A DNA stretch of 64,000 nucleotides from Polynucleobacter sp. 71A-WALBACH (lineage in GTDB: Bacteria > Pseudomonadota > Gammaproteobacteria > Burkholderiales > Burkholderiaceae), in contig NZ_JACVOP010000001.1 in the NCBI RefSeq assembly GCF_018882365.1, forward strand, positions 1,158,449 through 1,222,448, given 5' to 3'. Each line of letters begins with the position of its first letter. Within the stretch, counting starts at the first letter, position 1. Positions 8,744 through 18,743 of this stretch are shown piece after piece. A program made the position numbers and the translations under genes. Under the pieces are notes generated by a model. It was not told where the DNA came from, did not search any database, and was given only the letters and a program-made list of their open reading frames with translations.

Positions 8744-9700
8744 TTAGAAGCTGGCGGCTAGGCCAATTGAAGTGCCTCGGACGTTCTGTCCAAACTGATA
8801 TCGAAATACCAGTCGCACCCTACTAAACATGGGGTCTGATGCACTACGATCAAGCTCTACGCCGGTACCCACGGAGGAGAGAGAATCAAAGCCAAGGGCG
8901 CCACGCAGTTGGCCAAGAAATTCCGTATGGGCTAATTCAAATACGGCACGCAAGGGTCTCTCTAGTACCGTTAGTGGGGTAGGGTATCTGGCGCGAGCCC
9001 ATAAGCCTAAGCTTTGTGAGTCAGCGGATCCTTGAACAGCGGTGGAGCTATCAAAGGTATTCATGGCGATATTGGTGTAGCGCAACTCGACATCATATTC
9101 ACGTTCGGGTTTGTAATCTTCGTAGTCGAGCATCATTGAGCCGCCGGCACCATAAGCATTCATGCGCCCTTTGTTTAGAAACTGCAAATCAGTTCCAGTA
9201 TTGTTTTGAATGTAGCGGCCTGCAAGGGAGAGGTCGCTCTCGACGTGACCGAGCATGATGTTGGCAATTGGACGAATGCGTAAGTTATCCGTCAGTGGAA
9301 AATCCCAGCCAATACCGCCTGTGCCGGTAATACCATTCCAGTGCACGGGTACCGTGACACTGTTGCTACCAATACCATCGGTAAATGTTGGGTTGTAGCG
9401 ATTGAAGGCAATCGTTCCCTCAAGATAGAGCGGGAAGTTGGCGCTAATACGATCACCACCTCCTAGAGAAATCATTTGCAGATCTGGGTTGTTTCCACCT
9501 CTATCAGTAATCGACAGCGATCCCGTAGTGACATCCGGGGTGAGTGAGTAACCCGTGATGGTCATAAAGGCATCGGTGCGCTTCTTTAGGTAATTATTGG
9601 CCGCTGTATTGAATTGGGTGTTCTGTGCGTAAGTGTGATGCGCTTGCATGGTGAGTACCAGCACGATCAGAGCTTGAAGAAGAGTGGAAATGGATTTCAT
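8744..9700 (-). CDS. Outer-membrane beta-barrel protein, function unknown
   Basis: A 318-residue protein with a signal peptide (cleavage near the AYAQ-like HTYAQ at about 22-26). Many alternating hydrophobic/polar stretches rich in G, N, Y and R follow, and the C-terminus is ...GTSIGLAASF. A terminal Phe after an amphipathic strand is the usual BAM recognition signal of outer-membrane barrels. Length and composition fit a 10-12-strand porin or a solitary autotransporter-type barrel, but no family was recognised. It converges with the NlpC/P60 gene (13 bp apart) and lies just upstream, on the same strand, of nothing obviously related. Confidence 0.6.
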   Translation of the reverse strand: MKSISTLLQALIVLVLTMQAHHTYAQNTQFNTAANNYLKKRTDAFMTITGYSLTPDVTTGSLSITDRGGNNPDLQMISLGGGDRISANFPLYLEGTIAFNRYNPTFTDGIGSNSVTVPVHWNGITGTGGIGWDFPLTDNLRIRPIANIMLGHVESDLSLAGRYIQNNTGTDLQFLNKGRMNAYGAGGSMMLDYEDYKPEREYDVELRYTNIAMNTFDSSTAVQGSADSQSLGLWARARYPTPLTVLERPLRAVFELAHTEFLGQLRGALGFDSLSSVGTGVELDRSASDPMFSRVRLVFRYQFGQNVRGTSIGLAASF

Positions 9701-9758
9701 AAATAAGTTGCACCGAATCCTAAATCAAACACCCCTATTTTGAAAGTTAGCCCTAGGG

Positions 9759-10673
9759 CTAGCTTCGAAGTTTTTCTTTCAGGGCAGCCATTTGATCTTG
9801 GGTAGCAACCTCGCCAGCGAGGATTGCTGCATTTCTGGATTTGAAATCACCGCTACTCATTTGTTTGAGATGGGGTGTGATCACAATGTCGGCGCTCTTA
9901 AGCTCGAACTGATTAATACTTCGCTGCATGATGGAAATAGTCTGCTGCATAACGCCAAGGGTACCGCTGGCATCTTGATGAACAGGCTCTGAAGAGATAT
10001 TGACGGCAATCACTAAGGTTGCCCCCATTTGCCGGGCATAGCTGGCCGGAACTGGAGCCACTAAACCGCCATCGACGTATTCTTTACCGCTAATGACAGC
10101 GGGCTGGAAGACTCCGGGGACACTACAGGAGGCGCGGACTGCCAGGCCGGTATTGCCAGACCTAAATAAGATACCTTTGCCTGACTGTAGTTCGGTCGCC
10201 ACAATCCCCAGTGGAATACGCATTTGTTCAATCGATTTGTTTTGCACTTCCCGGTTAACCATATTTTGGAGCGCATCGCCCTTGATGAGTCCGCCAAATC
10301 GTCCTGAAAAAGGCAAACCCCAGTCAGCAAGGGTTGCCTCGTCTAAGTTCAAGGCTAGTCGGTTTAGCTCATTTCCAGAAGCGCCAGATGCTAGTAGAGC
10401 TGCAATAACGCTGCCAGCACTACTTCCTACCACGATGTCGGGCCTGATGCCCTGAGCTTCGAGTGCCTTAATTACACCTACATGGGCAAAGCCGCGGGCG
10501 GCCCCCGCTCCTAATGCGAGGCCAATGACAGGCTTGCGACTACCTATTAAGCTACAGCCAGTGAGGCCTGAGCCCCCAATCAGAACCCCCAAACCAAGGC
10601 CTAAGCCCAGAAAGCGGCGCCTTGTATCAGTCTCGGAGGATAAAAGTGGGGATGGGGCTGTAATCTCTTGCAT
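9759..10673 (-). CDS. Patatin-like phospholipase, predicted Tat-exported lipoprotein
   Basis: 304 residues from ATG 10671-10673. A longer reading frame exists upstream, but this start places a signal sequence correctly. Residues 17-24 read TRRRFLGL, a twin-arginine motif. The hydrophobic stretch ends in LTGC with Cys40 as lipidation site. The patatin domain follows: oxyanion loop GAGAARG (55-61), nucleophile GSSAG with Ser85, and the catalytic Asp in DGG (D201). Such RssA/patatin proteins hydrolyse acyl esters of phospholipids. Lipidation predicts anchoring at the periplasmic face of a membrane. It is divergent from scpB, about 200 bp away. Substrate unknown. Confidence 0.85.
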   Translation of the reverse strand: MQEITAPSPLLSSETDTRRRFLGLGLGLGVLIGGSGLTGCSLIGSRKPVIGLALGAGAARGFAHVGVIKALEAQGIRPDIVVGSSAGSVIAALLASGASGNELNRLALNLDEATLADWGLPFSGRFGGLIKGDALQNMVNREVQNKSIEQMRIPLGIVATELQSGKGILFRSGNTGLAVRASCSVPGVFQPAVISGKEYVDGGLVAPVPASYARQMGATLVIAVNISSEPVHQDASGTLGVMQQTISIMQRSINQFELKSADIVITPHLKQMSSGDFKSRNAAILAGEVATQDQMAALKEKLRS

Positions 10674-10874
10674 ATAGCTATTGTATTGAGCCTCCCTTAT
10701 AATGACCAAACGGTGAGCGAAAAGACTTCGATTCAGCGCGGGTAGCTCTCCCATATGGATTTTCGGAGATGAATTGCCCGTAGTAGCTAAATAGCGCCAC
10801 CAGAACACTACCAACCCATTACTGAAATAGATTTTTATACCCTCATCAGGCCATTGCCTGATAGCCCGAATTTT

Positions 10875-11639
10875 ATGGATGATCACAATAAACGCGTAAT
10901 TGAAACAGCCCTCTTGTGCGCGCAAGAACCCCTGACCATTGCTGATCTGACGCGCTTATTTGCCGAAGATATCGCCGCTGGCGAAATTGATGACGCCCTC
11001 TTAGAGCTTCAGAAAGCTTGGGAAGATAAGGGTATGGAGTTAGTGCATATCGCAACAGGCTGGCGTTTTCAGAGTCGCTTAGCGATGCGCGAATATCTTG
11101 ATCGTTTGACTCCAGAAAAGCCGCCAAAGTATTCTCGTGCGGTCATGGAAACCTTAGCGATCATTGCGTATCGTCAACCCGTTACTCGCGGCGAGATCGA
11201 AGAGATTCGTGGTGTTGCGGTGAGCAGTAATGTGATGAAGCAGTTAGAGGACCGTGGCTGGGTTGAGGTTATCGGCCACAAGGAGACTATTGGTCGCCCA
11301 GGCCTCTATGCCACGACCAAACAATTTTTAGATGACTTGAGTCTGACGAATTTACAAAGCCTACCAATGCTAGAAGATACTGCCCCTATGGCTGCAGCCG
11401 AGCAATTGGGTCAGGCGGTCATGCAGTTTGATCCGAGTGCTACTGTTGAAACCGTCATCGAGTTAGATGAAAACGGTGAGCCCATTATTCAGTTAGCAGG
11501 CGAAGAGATAGTTAGTGAAGAATTCATCAGCGAAGAAATTGTTATTGAGATTGCTGATGACGAAAGCAGCAAAGAGACAAGTGAAGAAGTAGAAGAAGTT
11601 ACTCCAGAGTCTGAAGACAAATCAGACGAACAAAAATAA
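10875..11639 (+). CDS. scpB: Segregation and condensation protein B
   Basis: 254 residues from ATG 10875. A TTG seven codons earlier is an alternative start. Two winged-helix domains span about 1-170, including the conserved EIRGV and GRPGLYATT segments of ScpB. ScpB dimers bind the kleisin ScpA in the SMC-ScpAB condensin that organises and separates chromosomes. Residues from about 195 onward are a long acidic tail (many E, D), an extension common in betaproteobacterial ScpB. scpA is not in the window. rluB starts 6 bp downstream, the usual scpB-rluB pair. Confidence 0.92.
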   Translation: MDDHNKRVIETALLCAQEPLTIADLTRLFAEDIAAGEIDDALLELQKAWEDKGMELVHIATGWRFQSRLAMREYLDRLTPEKPPKYSRAVMETLAIIAYRQPVTRGEIEEIRGVAVSSNVMKQLEDRGWVEVIGHKETIGRPGLYATTKQFLDDLSLTNLQSLPMLEDTAPMAAAEQLGQAVMQFDPSATVETVIELDENGEPIIQLAGEEIVSEEFISEEIVIEIADDESSKETSEEVEEVTPESEDKSDEQK

Positions 11640-11645
11640 TTATTA

Positions 11646-13406
11646 ATGACAAGTCATAACGAAAACGATTCATCTCCGATTAAACCGACATCGGACAATT
11701 CCTCAGGATCTGAGTCTGCATCCAATCCTTCCGATGGTGCGAAAGGCGAAGGGCACGAAGGCGGTCAGCGTCGTCCACGCCGTCAGGGCGCTGGCGCTAG
11801 CAAGCATCCCTTTAATAAGAAACGCCCATTCAATAAAGATCGGCCTCGTCGAGAGGGCGGTGAGTCGGGTGGCGCACGTGAGGGTGGCGGTAATGCTTCC
11901 GCCAAGCTCGCTCCGAATCCAGCTGAGAGCGAGGCTTTGTTCGCATCAGTAGTTTCTGGAGAATTTGATGCTGCCTTAGATGCGCCTGAGGCATTGGAAG
12001 TTAAAAATCCTGATGGCCTTAATGAGAATGAGATTTCTCATCAGACTGGTGCTGAGCGTCGCGCACAACGTGTACGTCATGATGATGATGCGGATACGCC
12101 TAGCGATGATGAGATGAGTAGTTTGCAATTTGCAAACATCGATGATTTACCTCTCAGCTTGCGGGATGAAGTTTGGTCAGACCTAGATGGTTTAGACGAC
12201 GACGCTGACGATGAAGACACTGTGAAGTTGCACAAGGTGCTCGCTGATGTTGGCATGGGTTCACGTCGTGACATGGAGGACTTGATTGTTCAAGGCCGTG
12301 TTTCTGTCAATGGTTTACCTGCCCATATTGGTCAGCGTATTGGACCAACCGATCAAGTCCGCATTAACGGCAAGCAAGTTCATCGCAAGATTCAGACTAA
12401 GCCGCCACGCGTGATCATGTATCACAAGCCTTCAGGCGAAATCGTGAGTCAGTCCGATCCAGAAGGTCGTCCAACGGTATTTGACCGTTTACCAAAACCA
12501 CGTCAAGGACGCTGGATTGCGGTAGGGCGTTTGGACTTCAATACTGAAGGTCTTCTGTTATTCACTACATCAGGCGAGTTAGCTAATCGCTTAATGCATC
12601 CCCGTTACGGCGTTGAGCGCGAGTACGCTGTCCGTATTTTGGGGGATCTGAGTCAAGAAAATATGGCTCAATTAAAGAGCGGCATTACCTTGGATGATGG
12701 CCAAGCGAAATTCTTACGTCTCTCTATGGGTGGTGGGGAAGGCGCAAACCGTTGGTATCACGTTGCCTTGACTGAGGGTCGTAATCGTGAGGTTCGCCGC
12801 ATGTTCGAGGCGGTTGGTCATACCGTTTCTCGTTTGATTCGTACGCGATACGGCATTTTCTTATTGCCTCCACGTTTAAGACGGGGTAAATGGGAAGAGA
12901 TTGAGGCGGGTGGCATCTATAACTTGATGAAGTTTGCGGGTTTAAAGATGCCTCAGCCACAAGATAAAGGCCGTAATCCGAACTCACAGAGCCGTGATCG
13001 CCACTCCACTCCTAGTGGAGACTTTCAGCCAGATCCAATGCAAACCTCAGTTTCTTATTGGGGTTCACGGGATGCATTAACCCAGGCCAGTGGCCATGGT
13101 GCTCTAACCCATCAAGCTAGGGGCGGTAAACCTGGCGGCGGTGGCTCAAGCGAGGGCCGCGGTCCTTTCCGGGGCCGTACTCAGGGTGGTCGTCCGGGCG
13201 CAGGTGGTCAGGGTGGTCAAGGTGGCGGACAGGGAGCTCAAGGTCAAAACCGCAATAAAGGCAAGAAAGTCCACCACGGACAGTCAGCTTTTGTGACGGC
13301 AAGCCCTCAAAGCCCTGGAAATGGACCTAAACGGGGAGCACCAAAAGGGCGCAAACCATTCAATAAGGGGCCTAGAAAACCGCGAAATCCAGGCGAAAGC
13401 TTCTGA
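11646..13406 (+). CDS. rluB: 23S rRNA pseudouridine(2605) synthase with long disordered tails
   Basis: 586 residues, about twice the length of E. coli RluB. An N-terminal low-complexity region rich in G, R, K and S (1-100) and then an acidic stretch (about 150-190) precede the S4 RNA-binding domain (about 192-240, [18 protein letters not shown]). The catalytic RluB/RluE-type domain follows, with the nucleophile D297 in GRLDFNTEG. From about 415 on there is a G/R/Q-rich basic tail. The enzyme isomerises a uridine in helix 93 of 23S rRNA. The tails are typical of Burkholderiales RluB and may add nonspecific RNA binding. A UUCG-loop hairpin with a T-run lies 43 bp after the stop. Confidence 0.93.
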   Translation: MTSHNENDSSPIKPTSDNSSGSESASNPSDGAKGEGHEGGQRRPRRQGAGASKHPFNKKRPFNKDRPRREGGESGGAREGGGNASAKLAPNPAESEALFASVVSGEFDAALDAPEALEVKNPDGLNENEISHQTGAERRAQRVRHDDDADTPSDDEMSSLQFANIDDLPLSLRDEVWSDLDGLDDDADDEDTVKLHKVLADVGMGSRRDMEDLIVQGRVSVNGLPAHIGQRIGPTDQVRINGKQVHRKIQTKPPRVIMYHKPSGEIVSQSDPEGRPTVFDRLPKPRQGRWIAVGRLDFNTEGLLLFTTSGELANRLMHPRYGVEREYAVRILGDLSQENMAQLKSGITLDDGQAKFLRLSMGGGEGANRWYHVALTEGRNREVRRMFEAVGHTVSRLIRTRYGIFLLPPRLRRGKWEEIEAGGIYNLMKFAGLKMPQPQDKGRNPNSQSRDRHSTPSGDFQPDPMQTSVSYWGSRDALTQASGHGALTHQARGGKPGGGGSSEGRGPFRGRTQGGRPGAGGQGGQGGGQGAQGQNRNKGKKVHHGQSAFVTASPQSPGNGPKRGAPKGRKPFNKGPRKPRNPGESF

Positions 13407-13408
13407 TT

Positions 13409-13439
13409 TTGATGATTTTTCCTCTAAATCGGCTATAAT
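13409..13439 (+). promoter_or_regulatory. Putative promoter of the rimP-nusA-infB operon
   Basis: A perfect -10 hexamer TATAAT lies at 13434-13439, with a weak -35-like TTGATG at 13409-13414 (spacer 19). Transcription from here would begin near 13446, directly before the first hairpin of the leader. Confidence 0.5.
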
Positions 13440-13448
13440 TTTGGTCTT

Positions 13449-13470
13449 ACAGCAGTTCGCTGCTGTTTTT
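13449..13470 (+). terminator. UUCG-loop intrinsic terminator or 5' leader hairpin
   Basis: Seven perfect base pairs close an ultrastable UUCG tetraloop, followed by TTTTT. It can terminate rluB transcripts. If the TATAAT at 13434 is used, it forms the 5' end of the rimP mRNA instead. Confidence 0.75.
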
Positions 13471-13529
13471 AGTTGTTACCGACTGATGTTGCGATCAACG
13501 TAAGTCGGCCTGTTCTGAATTTCGAGAAT

Positions 13530-13555
13530 ATGGGCTTTGAAGCCCATTTTTTTTT
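13530..13555 (+). terminator. Intrinsic terminator/attenuator before rimP
   Basis: Stem ATGGGCTT/AAGCCCAT (13530-13537 with 13540-13547) is followed by an uninterrupted T-run to 13555, 24 bp before the rimP start. Its position upstream of an essential operon suggests conditional termination. Confidence 0.8.
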
Positions 13556-13579
13556 GCCATTTTGGATTGAAGGGTGTTC

Positions 13580-14071
13580 GTGAAAGATCAGCGGATTATT
13601 TCTGCAGAAGTAGAAAACCTAGGGTACACGCTAGTCGATATTGAGCGTGAAGCCGGAGGTTTGCTGCGCGTCACGATTGAAAACCCGGATTATGAGCGCT
13701 TGATTAATGTCCAGGATTGCGAAAAGGTAAGTCACCAATTGAGCTATACCTTGCCAGTTGAAAACATTCCTTTTGAGCGTCTAGAGATTTCTTCTCCTGG
13801 TCTGGATCGCCCTGTCAAATCAGCGGCTGACTATGAGCGTTTTTCCGGAATGGAAGTGGATTTGAAGTTACGCATTGCCGTTGGTGATCGCAAAAAGTTT
13901 CGTGGTGTGTTGCAAGGTTTGCTGAGTGGTGAGTTGGATTCGCCTGACGCGAAATTTGGTTTGTTGTTTGAAGGTGCTGATGGCGCCGAATCTCAATTGG
14001 AGTTTTCTTTAGCCGAGGTCGATAAGACTCGGTTGGTCCCTGTTATTGATTTCAAAGGAAGAAAGTCATGA
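13580..14071 (+). CDS. rimP: Ribosome maturation factor RimP
   Basis: 163 residues from GTG 13580. An upstream in-frame GTG at 13574 directly abuts the Shine-Dalgarno GAAGG (13569-13573). The 13580 GTG has the ideal 6-nt spacing and is preferred. The protein has the two-domain RimP organisation: N-terminal alpha/beta domain with [10 protein letters not shown] near 75-85 and C-terminal SH3-like barrel. RimP assists 30S subunit maturation. It is the first gene of the conserved rimP-nusA-infB-rbfA-truB operon, and its stop overlaps the nusA start. Confidence 0.94.
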   Translation: MKDQRIISAEVENLGYTLVDIEREAGGLLRVTIENPDYERLINVQDCEKVSHQLSYTLPVENIPFERLEISSPGLDRPVKSAADYERFSGMEVDLKLRIAVGDRKKFRGVLQGLLSGELDSPDAKFGLLFEGADGAESQLEFSLAEVDKTRLVPVIDFKGRKS

Positions 14072-15549
14072 GCCGAGAAGTTCTCATGTTGGCAGACGCC
14101 TTAGCGCGTGAAAAGAACGTAGATCAAGCGATTGTGTTTGAGGCGCTAGAAATGGCGTTGGCATCAGCCACTAAGAAACGTTATCCAACAGAAGATGTGG
14201 ATATTCGTGTATCGATTGATCGCGAGTCTGGTGAATACGAAACCTTCCGTCGTTGGTTGGTTGTTCCTGATGAAGCGGGCCTCCAAGAGCCGGATAAAGA
14301 AATTCTGCATTTTGAAGCCCTTGAGCAATTTCCCGACATGGAAGTTGGCGAATACATCGAAGAGCAAATCGAATCTTTAGCCTTTGGTCGTATCGGTGCG
14401 CAAGCTGCCAAGCAAGTGATCTTGCAGCGTATTCGTGATGCTGAGCGTGAGCAGATTTTGAATGACTACCTTGAGCGTGGCGAAAAAGTCATGACCGGTA
14501 CCGTCAAGCGTGCTGATAAGAATGGTTTGATTATTGAATCTGGACGTGTCGAAGCATTGCTACGTCGCGATCAAATGATTCCAAAAGAAAATCTGCGCTC
14601 TGGTGACCGCGTACGCGCTTACATTCTTAAAGTAGATCGTGAAGCCCGTGGCCCACAGATCGAACTCTCACGTACTTGCCCAGATTTCTTGATCAAGTTG
14701 TTTGAGAATGAGGTTCCAGAGATGGAGCAAGGTTTATTGGAGATTAAGGGCGCAGCTCGCGATCCTGGCATCCGCGCAAAAATTGCCGTGATTACTTATG
14801 ACAAGCGTATTGATCCGATCGGTACTTGTGTTGGCGTTCGTGGCACACGCGTTACTGCAGTTCGTAACGAAGTGGCTGGTGAAGCAGTCGACATCGTATT
14901 GTGGTCCGAAGATCCAGCGCAGTTTGTGATCGGCGCCTTGGCCCCGGCGCAAGTGTCTTCTATCGTGGTTGACGAAGAGCGTCACGCCATGGATGTTGTG
15001 GTTGATGAAGAGAACTTAGCAATTGCAATTGGCCGTAGCGGACAAAACGTTCGTTTAGCTAGTGAATTGACTGGTTGGCAGATCAACATCATGACTCCAG
15101 AAGAGTCTGCTGAGAAGACTGAAAAAGAAGCTGCCTCTGTACGTCAATTGTTCATGGACAAATTGGACGTTGACCAAGAAGTTGCTGACATCTTGATTGA
15201 AGAAGGTTTCAATACACTGGAAGAGGTTGCTTATGTACCTCTTTCCGAAATGTTAGAAATCGATTCTTTCGATGAAGATACTGTGAATGAATTACGTACT
15301 CGTGCGCGTGACTCTCTCTTGACCATGGAATTGGCTAAAGAAGAGCGCGTTGGCGAAGTCTCACAAGATTTACGTTCCCTCGAGGGAATGACTACTGAAT
15401 TGATTGCTAAGCTTGCTGACAATCAAGTTCACACACGTGACGACTTAGCTGAACTGGCTGTTGATGAGCTAGTTGAGGCGACACAAATTGACGAAGAAAC
15501 CGCGAAAACGCTCATCATGAAAGCGCGCGAACATTGGTTTACTTCATGA
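14068..15549 (+). CDS. nusA: Transcription termination/antitermination factor NusA
   Basis: 493 residues, close to the 495 of E. coli. In order: N-terminal RNA-polymerase-binding domain (1-125), S1 domain (about 135-200), KH1 and KH2 (about 205-345, with the GxxG-like [11 protein letters not shown]), then two C-terminal acidic helix-hairpin-helix repeats (about 365-490) as found in proteobacteria. NusA modulates pausing, termination and antitermination. A Shine-Dalgarno AAGGAA precedes the ATG, which overlaps the rimP stop. Confidence 0.97.
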   Translation: MSREVLMLADALAREKNVDQAIVFEALEMALASATKKRYPTEDVDIRVSIDRESGEYETFRRWLVVPDEAGLQEPDKEILHFEALEQFPDMEVGEYIEEQIESLAFGRIGAQAAKQVILQRIRDAEREQILNDYLERGEKVMTGTVKRADKNGLIIESGRVEALLRRDQMIPKENLRSGDRVRAYILKVDREARGPQIELSRTCPDFLIKLFENEVPEMEQGLLEIKGAARDPGIRAKIAVITYDKRIDPIGTCVGVRGTRVTAVRNEVAGEAVDIVLWSEDPAQFVIGALAPAQVSSIVVDEERHAMDVVVDEENLAIAIGRSGQNVRLASELTGWQINIMTPEESAEKTEKEAASVRQLFMDKLDVDQEVADILIEEGFNTLEEVAYVPLSEMLEIDSFDEDTVNELRTRARDSLLTMELAKEERVGEVSQDLRSLEGMTTELIAKLADNQVHTRDDLAELAVDELVEATQIDEETAKTLIMKAREHWFTS

Positions 15550-15562
15550 GAGGAAGTAGTGC

Positions 15563-18355
15563 ATGGCAACAACAGTAAAAGTACTCGCTAAAGAATTAAA
15601 ACGTACCGCGCCAGATCTTCTGGAGCAATTGAAGGCGGCCGGTATCGAAAAAGGTTCTGAGGACGATAGCATCACCGAAAAGGACAAGACTGTCCTGCTT
15701 GAGCATTTGCAAAAAGAGCATGGCAGTGCGGATACAGGTAGTCGTAAAAAGATTACTTTAATCAAGCGCGAAAACTCAGAGATTCGTCAGGCAGACTCTG
15801 CTGGGCGCACTCGCACCGTTCAGGTTGAGGTTCGTAAAAAACGCGTTCTAGTTAAGGCTGGCGACAAGGCTCCCGAGGAAGCTCCGGCTGAAGTTGCTAA
15901 GGCAGTCGCCCCTGCGACTCCTGCTAAACCAATTCTGTCTGCTGAAGAGTTAGAAAAACGCGCAGCTGAAGCTACTCGTCAAGCCGAGTTATTGGCTCGT
16001 CAAGAAGCGGAAATGAAAGCGGCAGAAGATGCTCGCCAAAAAGAAGCGGCTGCTGTAGCTGCCGCAACTGCAGCTGAGCCAGTTGTTGAGAAGACGGTTA
16101 AGGCAGATGATGACGTCTCTGTAGCTGAAGCAGCTGCTGCAAAAGCCGCCGATAAAAAAGCACAAGCTGATAAAGCTGCTAAAGATATCGCTGATGCCAA
16201 TAAGGCACAGTTGGCTGATATTACAAAACGTCGTGCCGCTGCTGAAGCTGAAGCTTTGGCCATTCGCGACATGATGAGCGCTCCAGCGCGTGTGCTTAAG
16301 GCGCCAAGTGAAATTGCTGCTGAAGAAGCTAAAAAAGGTACCTTGCATAAGCCTGCCAAGGTTGAAGGTGCTGACGATAAGAAAAAGGCTATCGCTAAGG
16401 TTGGTGGCAAGACGATTAAGTCTGCAGAGACTTCATCTACTTGGCAAGAAGAGGGTGCCAAGAAACCGGGCGGTCTCAAAACTCGCGGTGATAGCTCTGG
16501 TGGCGTAGGAGGCTGGCGTTCTGGTGGCGGTAGAAGAAAGCAGCGTCAAATTGCTGAAGCTAACGTAGACACCAACTTCCAAGTTCCAACAGAACCAGTT
16601 GTACGTGATGTTCATGTTCCTGAAACCATTACTGTTGCTGAGTTAGCTCATGCAATGGCCGTAAAGAGTGCAGAAGTCATTAAGCTCTTGATGGGCATGG
16701 GTCAGATGGTGACAATTAACCAAATCTTAGATCAAGATACTGCCATGATCATCGTGGAAGAAATGGGCCATACCGCCCATGCTGCCAAGTTAGATGATCC
16801 CGATTTAGATCTAGGTATTGCTGGTCACGATGCAGAGTTATTGCCACGTCCACCAGTAGTCACAGTCATGGGTCACGTTGACCACGGTAAAACATCTTTG
16901 CTCGATAAGATTCGTGCGGCTAAGGTTGCGACTGGCGAAGCCGGTGGTATTACTCAGCATATTGGCGCTTATCACGTTGAGACTCCACGTGGCATGATTA
17001 CCTTCCTCGACACTCCAGGTCACGAAGCCTTTACGGCAATGCGTGCTCGTGGTGCCAAGGCAACGGATATCGTGATCTTGGTTGTTGCGGCGGACGACGG
17101 TGTGATGCCACAAACGAAAGAGGCGATTGCTCACGCAGTAGCTGGTGGCGTTCCAATTGTTGTGGCGATTAATAAGATTGATAAACCAGAAGCAAACTTA
17201 GAGCGCGTTAAAACTGAGTTAGTTGCTGAGCAAGTCGTTCCAGAAGAGTACGGTGGTGATGTGCCATTTATTGGCGTGTCCGCAAAAACGGGTGACGGCA
17301 TTGATGCATTGCTCGAAAACGTACTCTTGCAAGCGGAAATTTTGGAACTCAAGGCAGCAAAAGATGCTCCTGCGCAAGGTCTCGTTATTGAGGCGCGCTT
17401 GGATAAGGGTCGCGGTCCTGTTGCCACTATTTTGGTTCAGTCTGGCACGCTCAAGCGTGGTGATATGTTGTTAGCTGGTTCAACCTATGGTCGTGTTCGC
17501 GCGATGTTGGATGAGAACGGTAAAGCCTGTAATGAGGCTGGCCCATCCATTCCGGTGGAGATCCAAGGTTTATCTGAAGTGCCTGCAGCTGGCGAATCAG
17601 TGCAAGTAGTACCTGACGAGCGCAAAGCACGTGAGATCGCACTTTTCCGTCAAGGTAAGTTCCGTGATGTGAAGTTGGCTAAACAGCAGGCATTCAAGCT
17701 CGAAACCATGATGGAAAACATGGAAGAGGGTGCCATTGAAGCGAAGTTGTTGCCACTCATTATTAAAGCGGACGTACAAGGTTCTCAAGAAGCATTGTCA
17801 CAGTCATTGCAAAAGCTATCAACTGCAGAAGTGAAAGTGCAAATCGTTCACGCAGCGGTGGGCGGCATTACTGAAACCGACGTGAACTTAGCGGTTGCTT
17901 CTAAGGCGGTCATTATTGGCTTTAACTCTCGTGCGGATGGTGCAGCGCGTAAGTTGGCCGAAAACAATGGTGTGGATATTCGATATCACAACATTATTTA
18001 TGACGCGGTTGATGAAGTGAAAGCAGCCTTAAGCGGCATGTTGACGCCAGATAAGAAAGAAGAAATCACCGGTATGGTGGAGATTCGTCAAGTCTTCTTG
18101 GTGTCTAAGGTTGGCGCGATTGCAGGTTGCTTGGTGCTCGACGGTGTTGTTAAGCGTAACTCCAGTGTTCGACTCTTGCGTGACAACGTAGTGATTTGGA
18201 CTGGTGAGTTGGACTCTCTCAAGCGCTTCAAAGATGATGCAAAAGAAGTTCGTGCCGGCGTTGAGTGCGGTCTGTCATTAAAAGGCTACAACGATATCAA
18301 AGAAGGCGATCAACTCGAAGCCTTTGAAGTTACCGAAGTTGCTAGAACACTCTAA
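15563..18355 (+). CDS. infB: Translation initiation factor IF-2
   Basis: 930 residues. The IF2_N helical subdomain is at the N-terminus. A long alanine/lysine/glutamate-rich charged linker (about 95-330) and a second IF2_N-like subdomain precede the GTPase domain (from about 430), with G1 GHVDHGKT, G3 DTPGHE and G4 NKID. Domains II-IV are complete to the C-terminus. It recruits fMet-tRNA to the 30S subunit. AGAGGAAG with 6-nt spacing precedes the start. It lies 13 bp after nusA. Confidence 0.98.
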   Translation: MATTVKVLAKELKRTAPDLLEQLKAAGIEKGSEDDSITEKDKTVLLEHLQKEHGSADTGSRKKITLIKRENSEIRQADSAGRTRTVQVEVRKKRVLVKAGDKAPEEAPAEVAKAVAPATPAKPILSAEELEKRAAEATRQAELLARQEAEMKAAEDARQKEAAAVAAATAAEPVVEKTVKADDDVSVAEAAAAKAADKKAQADKAAKDIADANKAQLADITKRRAAAEAEALAIRDMMSAPARVLKAPSEIAAEEAKKGTLHKPAKVEGADDKKKAIAKVGGKTIKSAETSSTWQEEGAKKPGGLKTRGDSSGGVGGWRSGGGRRKQRQIAEANVDTNFQVPTEPVVRDVHVPETITVAELAHAMAVKSAEVIKLLMGMGQMVTINQILDQDTAMIIVEEMGHTAHAAKLDDPDLDLGIAGHDAELLPRPPVVTVMGHVDHGKTSLLDKIRAAKVATGEAGGITQHIGAYHVETPRGMITFLDTPGHEAFTAMRARGAKATDIVILVVAADDGVMPQTKEAIAHAVAGGVPIVVAINKIDKPEANLERVKTELVAEQVVPEEYGGDVPFIGVSAKTGDGIDALLENVLLQAEILELKAAKDAPAQGLVIEARLDKGRGPVATILVQSGTLKRGDMLLAGSTYGRVRAMLDENGKACNEAGPSIPVEIQGLSEVPAAGESVQVVPDERKAREIALFRQGKFRDVKLAKQQAFKLETMMENMEEGAIEAKLLPLIIKADVQGSQEALSQSLQKLSTAEVKVQIVHAAVGGITETDVNLAVASKAVIIGFNSRADGAARKLAENNGVDIRYHNIIYDAVDEVKAALSGMLTPDKKEEITGMVEIRQVFLVSKVGAIAGCLVLDGVVKRNSSVRLLRDNVVIWTGELDSLKRFKDDAKEVRAGVECGLSLKGYNDIKEGDQLEAFEVTEVARTL

Positions 18356-18369
18356 GAGTTGCTGAGTTA

Positions 18370-18738
18370 ATGCATAAAACTAGTCCCCATCGTAACCAGC
18401 GTCTCGCCGATCAAATTCAGCGAGACCTGGCCGAGCTAATTCCCCGTGAATTGCGTAGCCCAAGTTTGGGTTTAATTACCCTGCAAAGTATTGAACTCAC
18501 GCCAGATTTGGCTCATGCAAAAGTCTTCTTTACCGTCTTAGGTGCTGAACCTGCGGTTGCATTGAAGGCATTGCAGGATAAGGCGGGCTATTTGCACTCA
18601 TTATTGTTTAAGCGTTTGCATATTCATACTGTGCCAACTCTGCATTTCCACTACGACAGTTCAGTTGAGCATGGCATTGAAATGTCTCGCTTAATCGATC
18701 AAGCGGTGGATAGCGATCGCAAAGACGAGAACGCGTAA
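18370..18738 (+). CDS. rbfA: 30S ribosome-binding factor RbfA
   Basis: 122 residues with the type-II KH-like fold of RbfA. The N-terminal [14 protein letters not shown] helix and the central segment ending in [18 protein letters not shown] are diagnostic. RbfA helps mature the 5' end of 16S rRNA and supports cold adaptation. It sits in its usual place, 14 bp after infB and 5 bp before truB. Confidence 0.95.
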   Translation: MHKTSPHRNQRLADQIQRDLAELIPRELRSPSLGLITLQSIELTPDLAHAKVFFTVLGAEPAVALKALQDKAGYLHSLLFKRLHIHTVPTLHFHYDSSVEHGIEMSRLIDQAVDSDRKDENA

Positions 18739-18743
18739 ACTTT

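Larger units (their letters stand above)
13446..13579 (+). ncRNA. Structured rimP leader with three hairpins
   Basis: Three stem-loops lie in tandem between rluB and rimP. The first is ACAGCAG-UUCG-CTGCTGT followed by a T-run (13449-13470). The second is an interrupted stem with CCGACT/AGTCGG and GTTG/CAAC arms (13479-13508). The third is ATGGGCTT/AAGCCCAT followed by nine T (13530-13555). A hairpin followed by an intrinsic terminator just ahead of rimP is the architecture of the known rimP-leader RNA motif. The final terminator probably acts as an attenuator for the operon, plausibly read by NusA itself. That this sequence belongs to the described RNA family is an inference from layout, not from a covariance search. 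Confidence 0.6.

Noticed and set aside
9748-9761. 14-bp perfect palindrome TAGCCCTAGGGCTA overlapping the patatin stop codon
   Set aside because: Single copy, no T-run and no neighbouring promoter. It may be chance or a weak hairpin.
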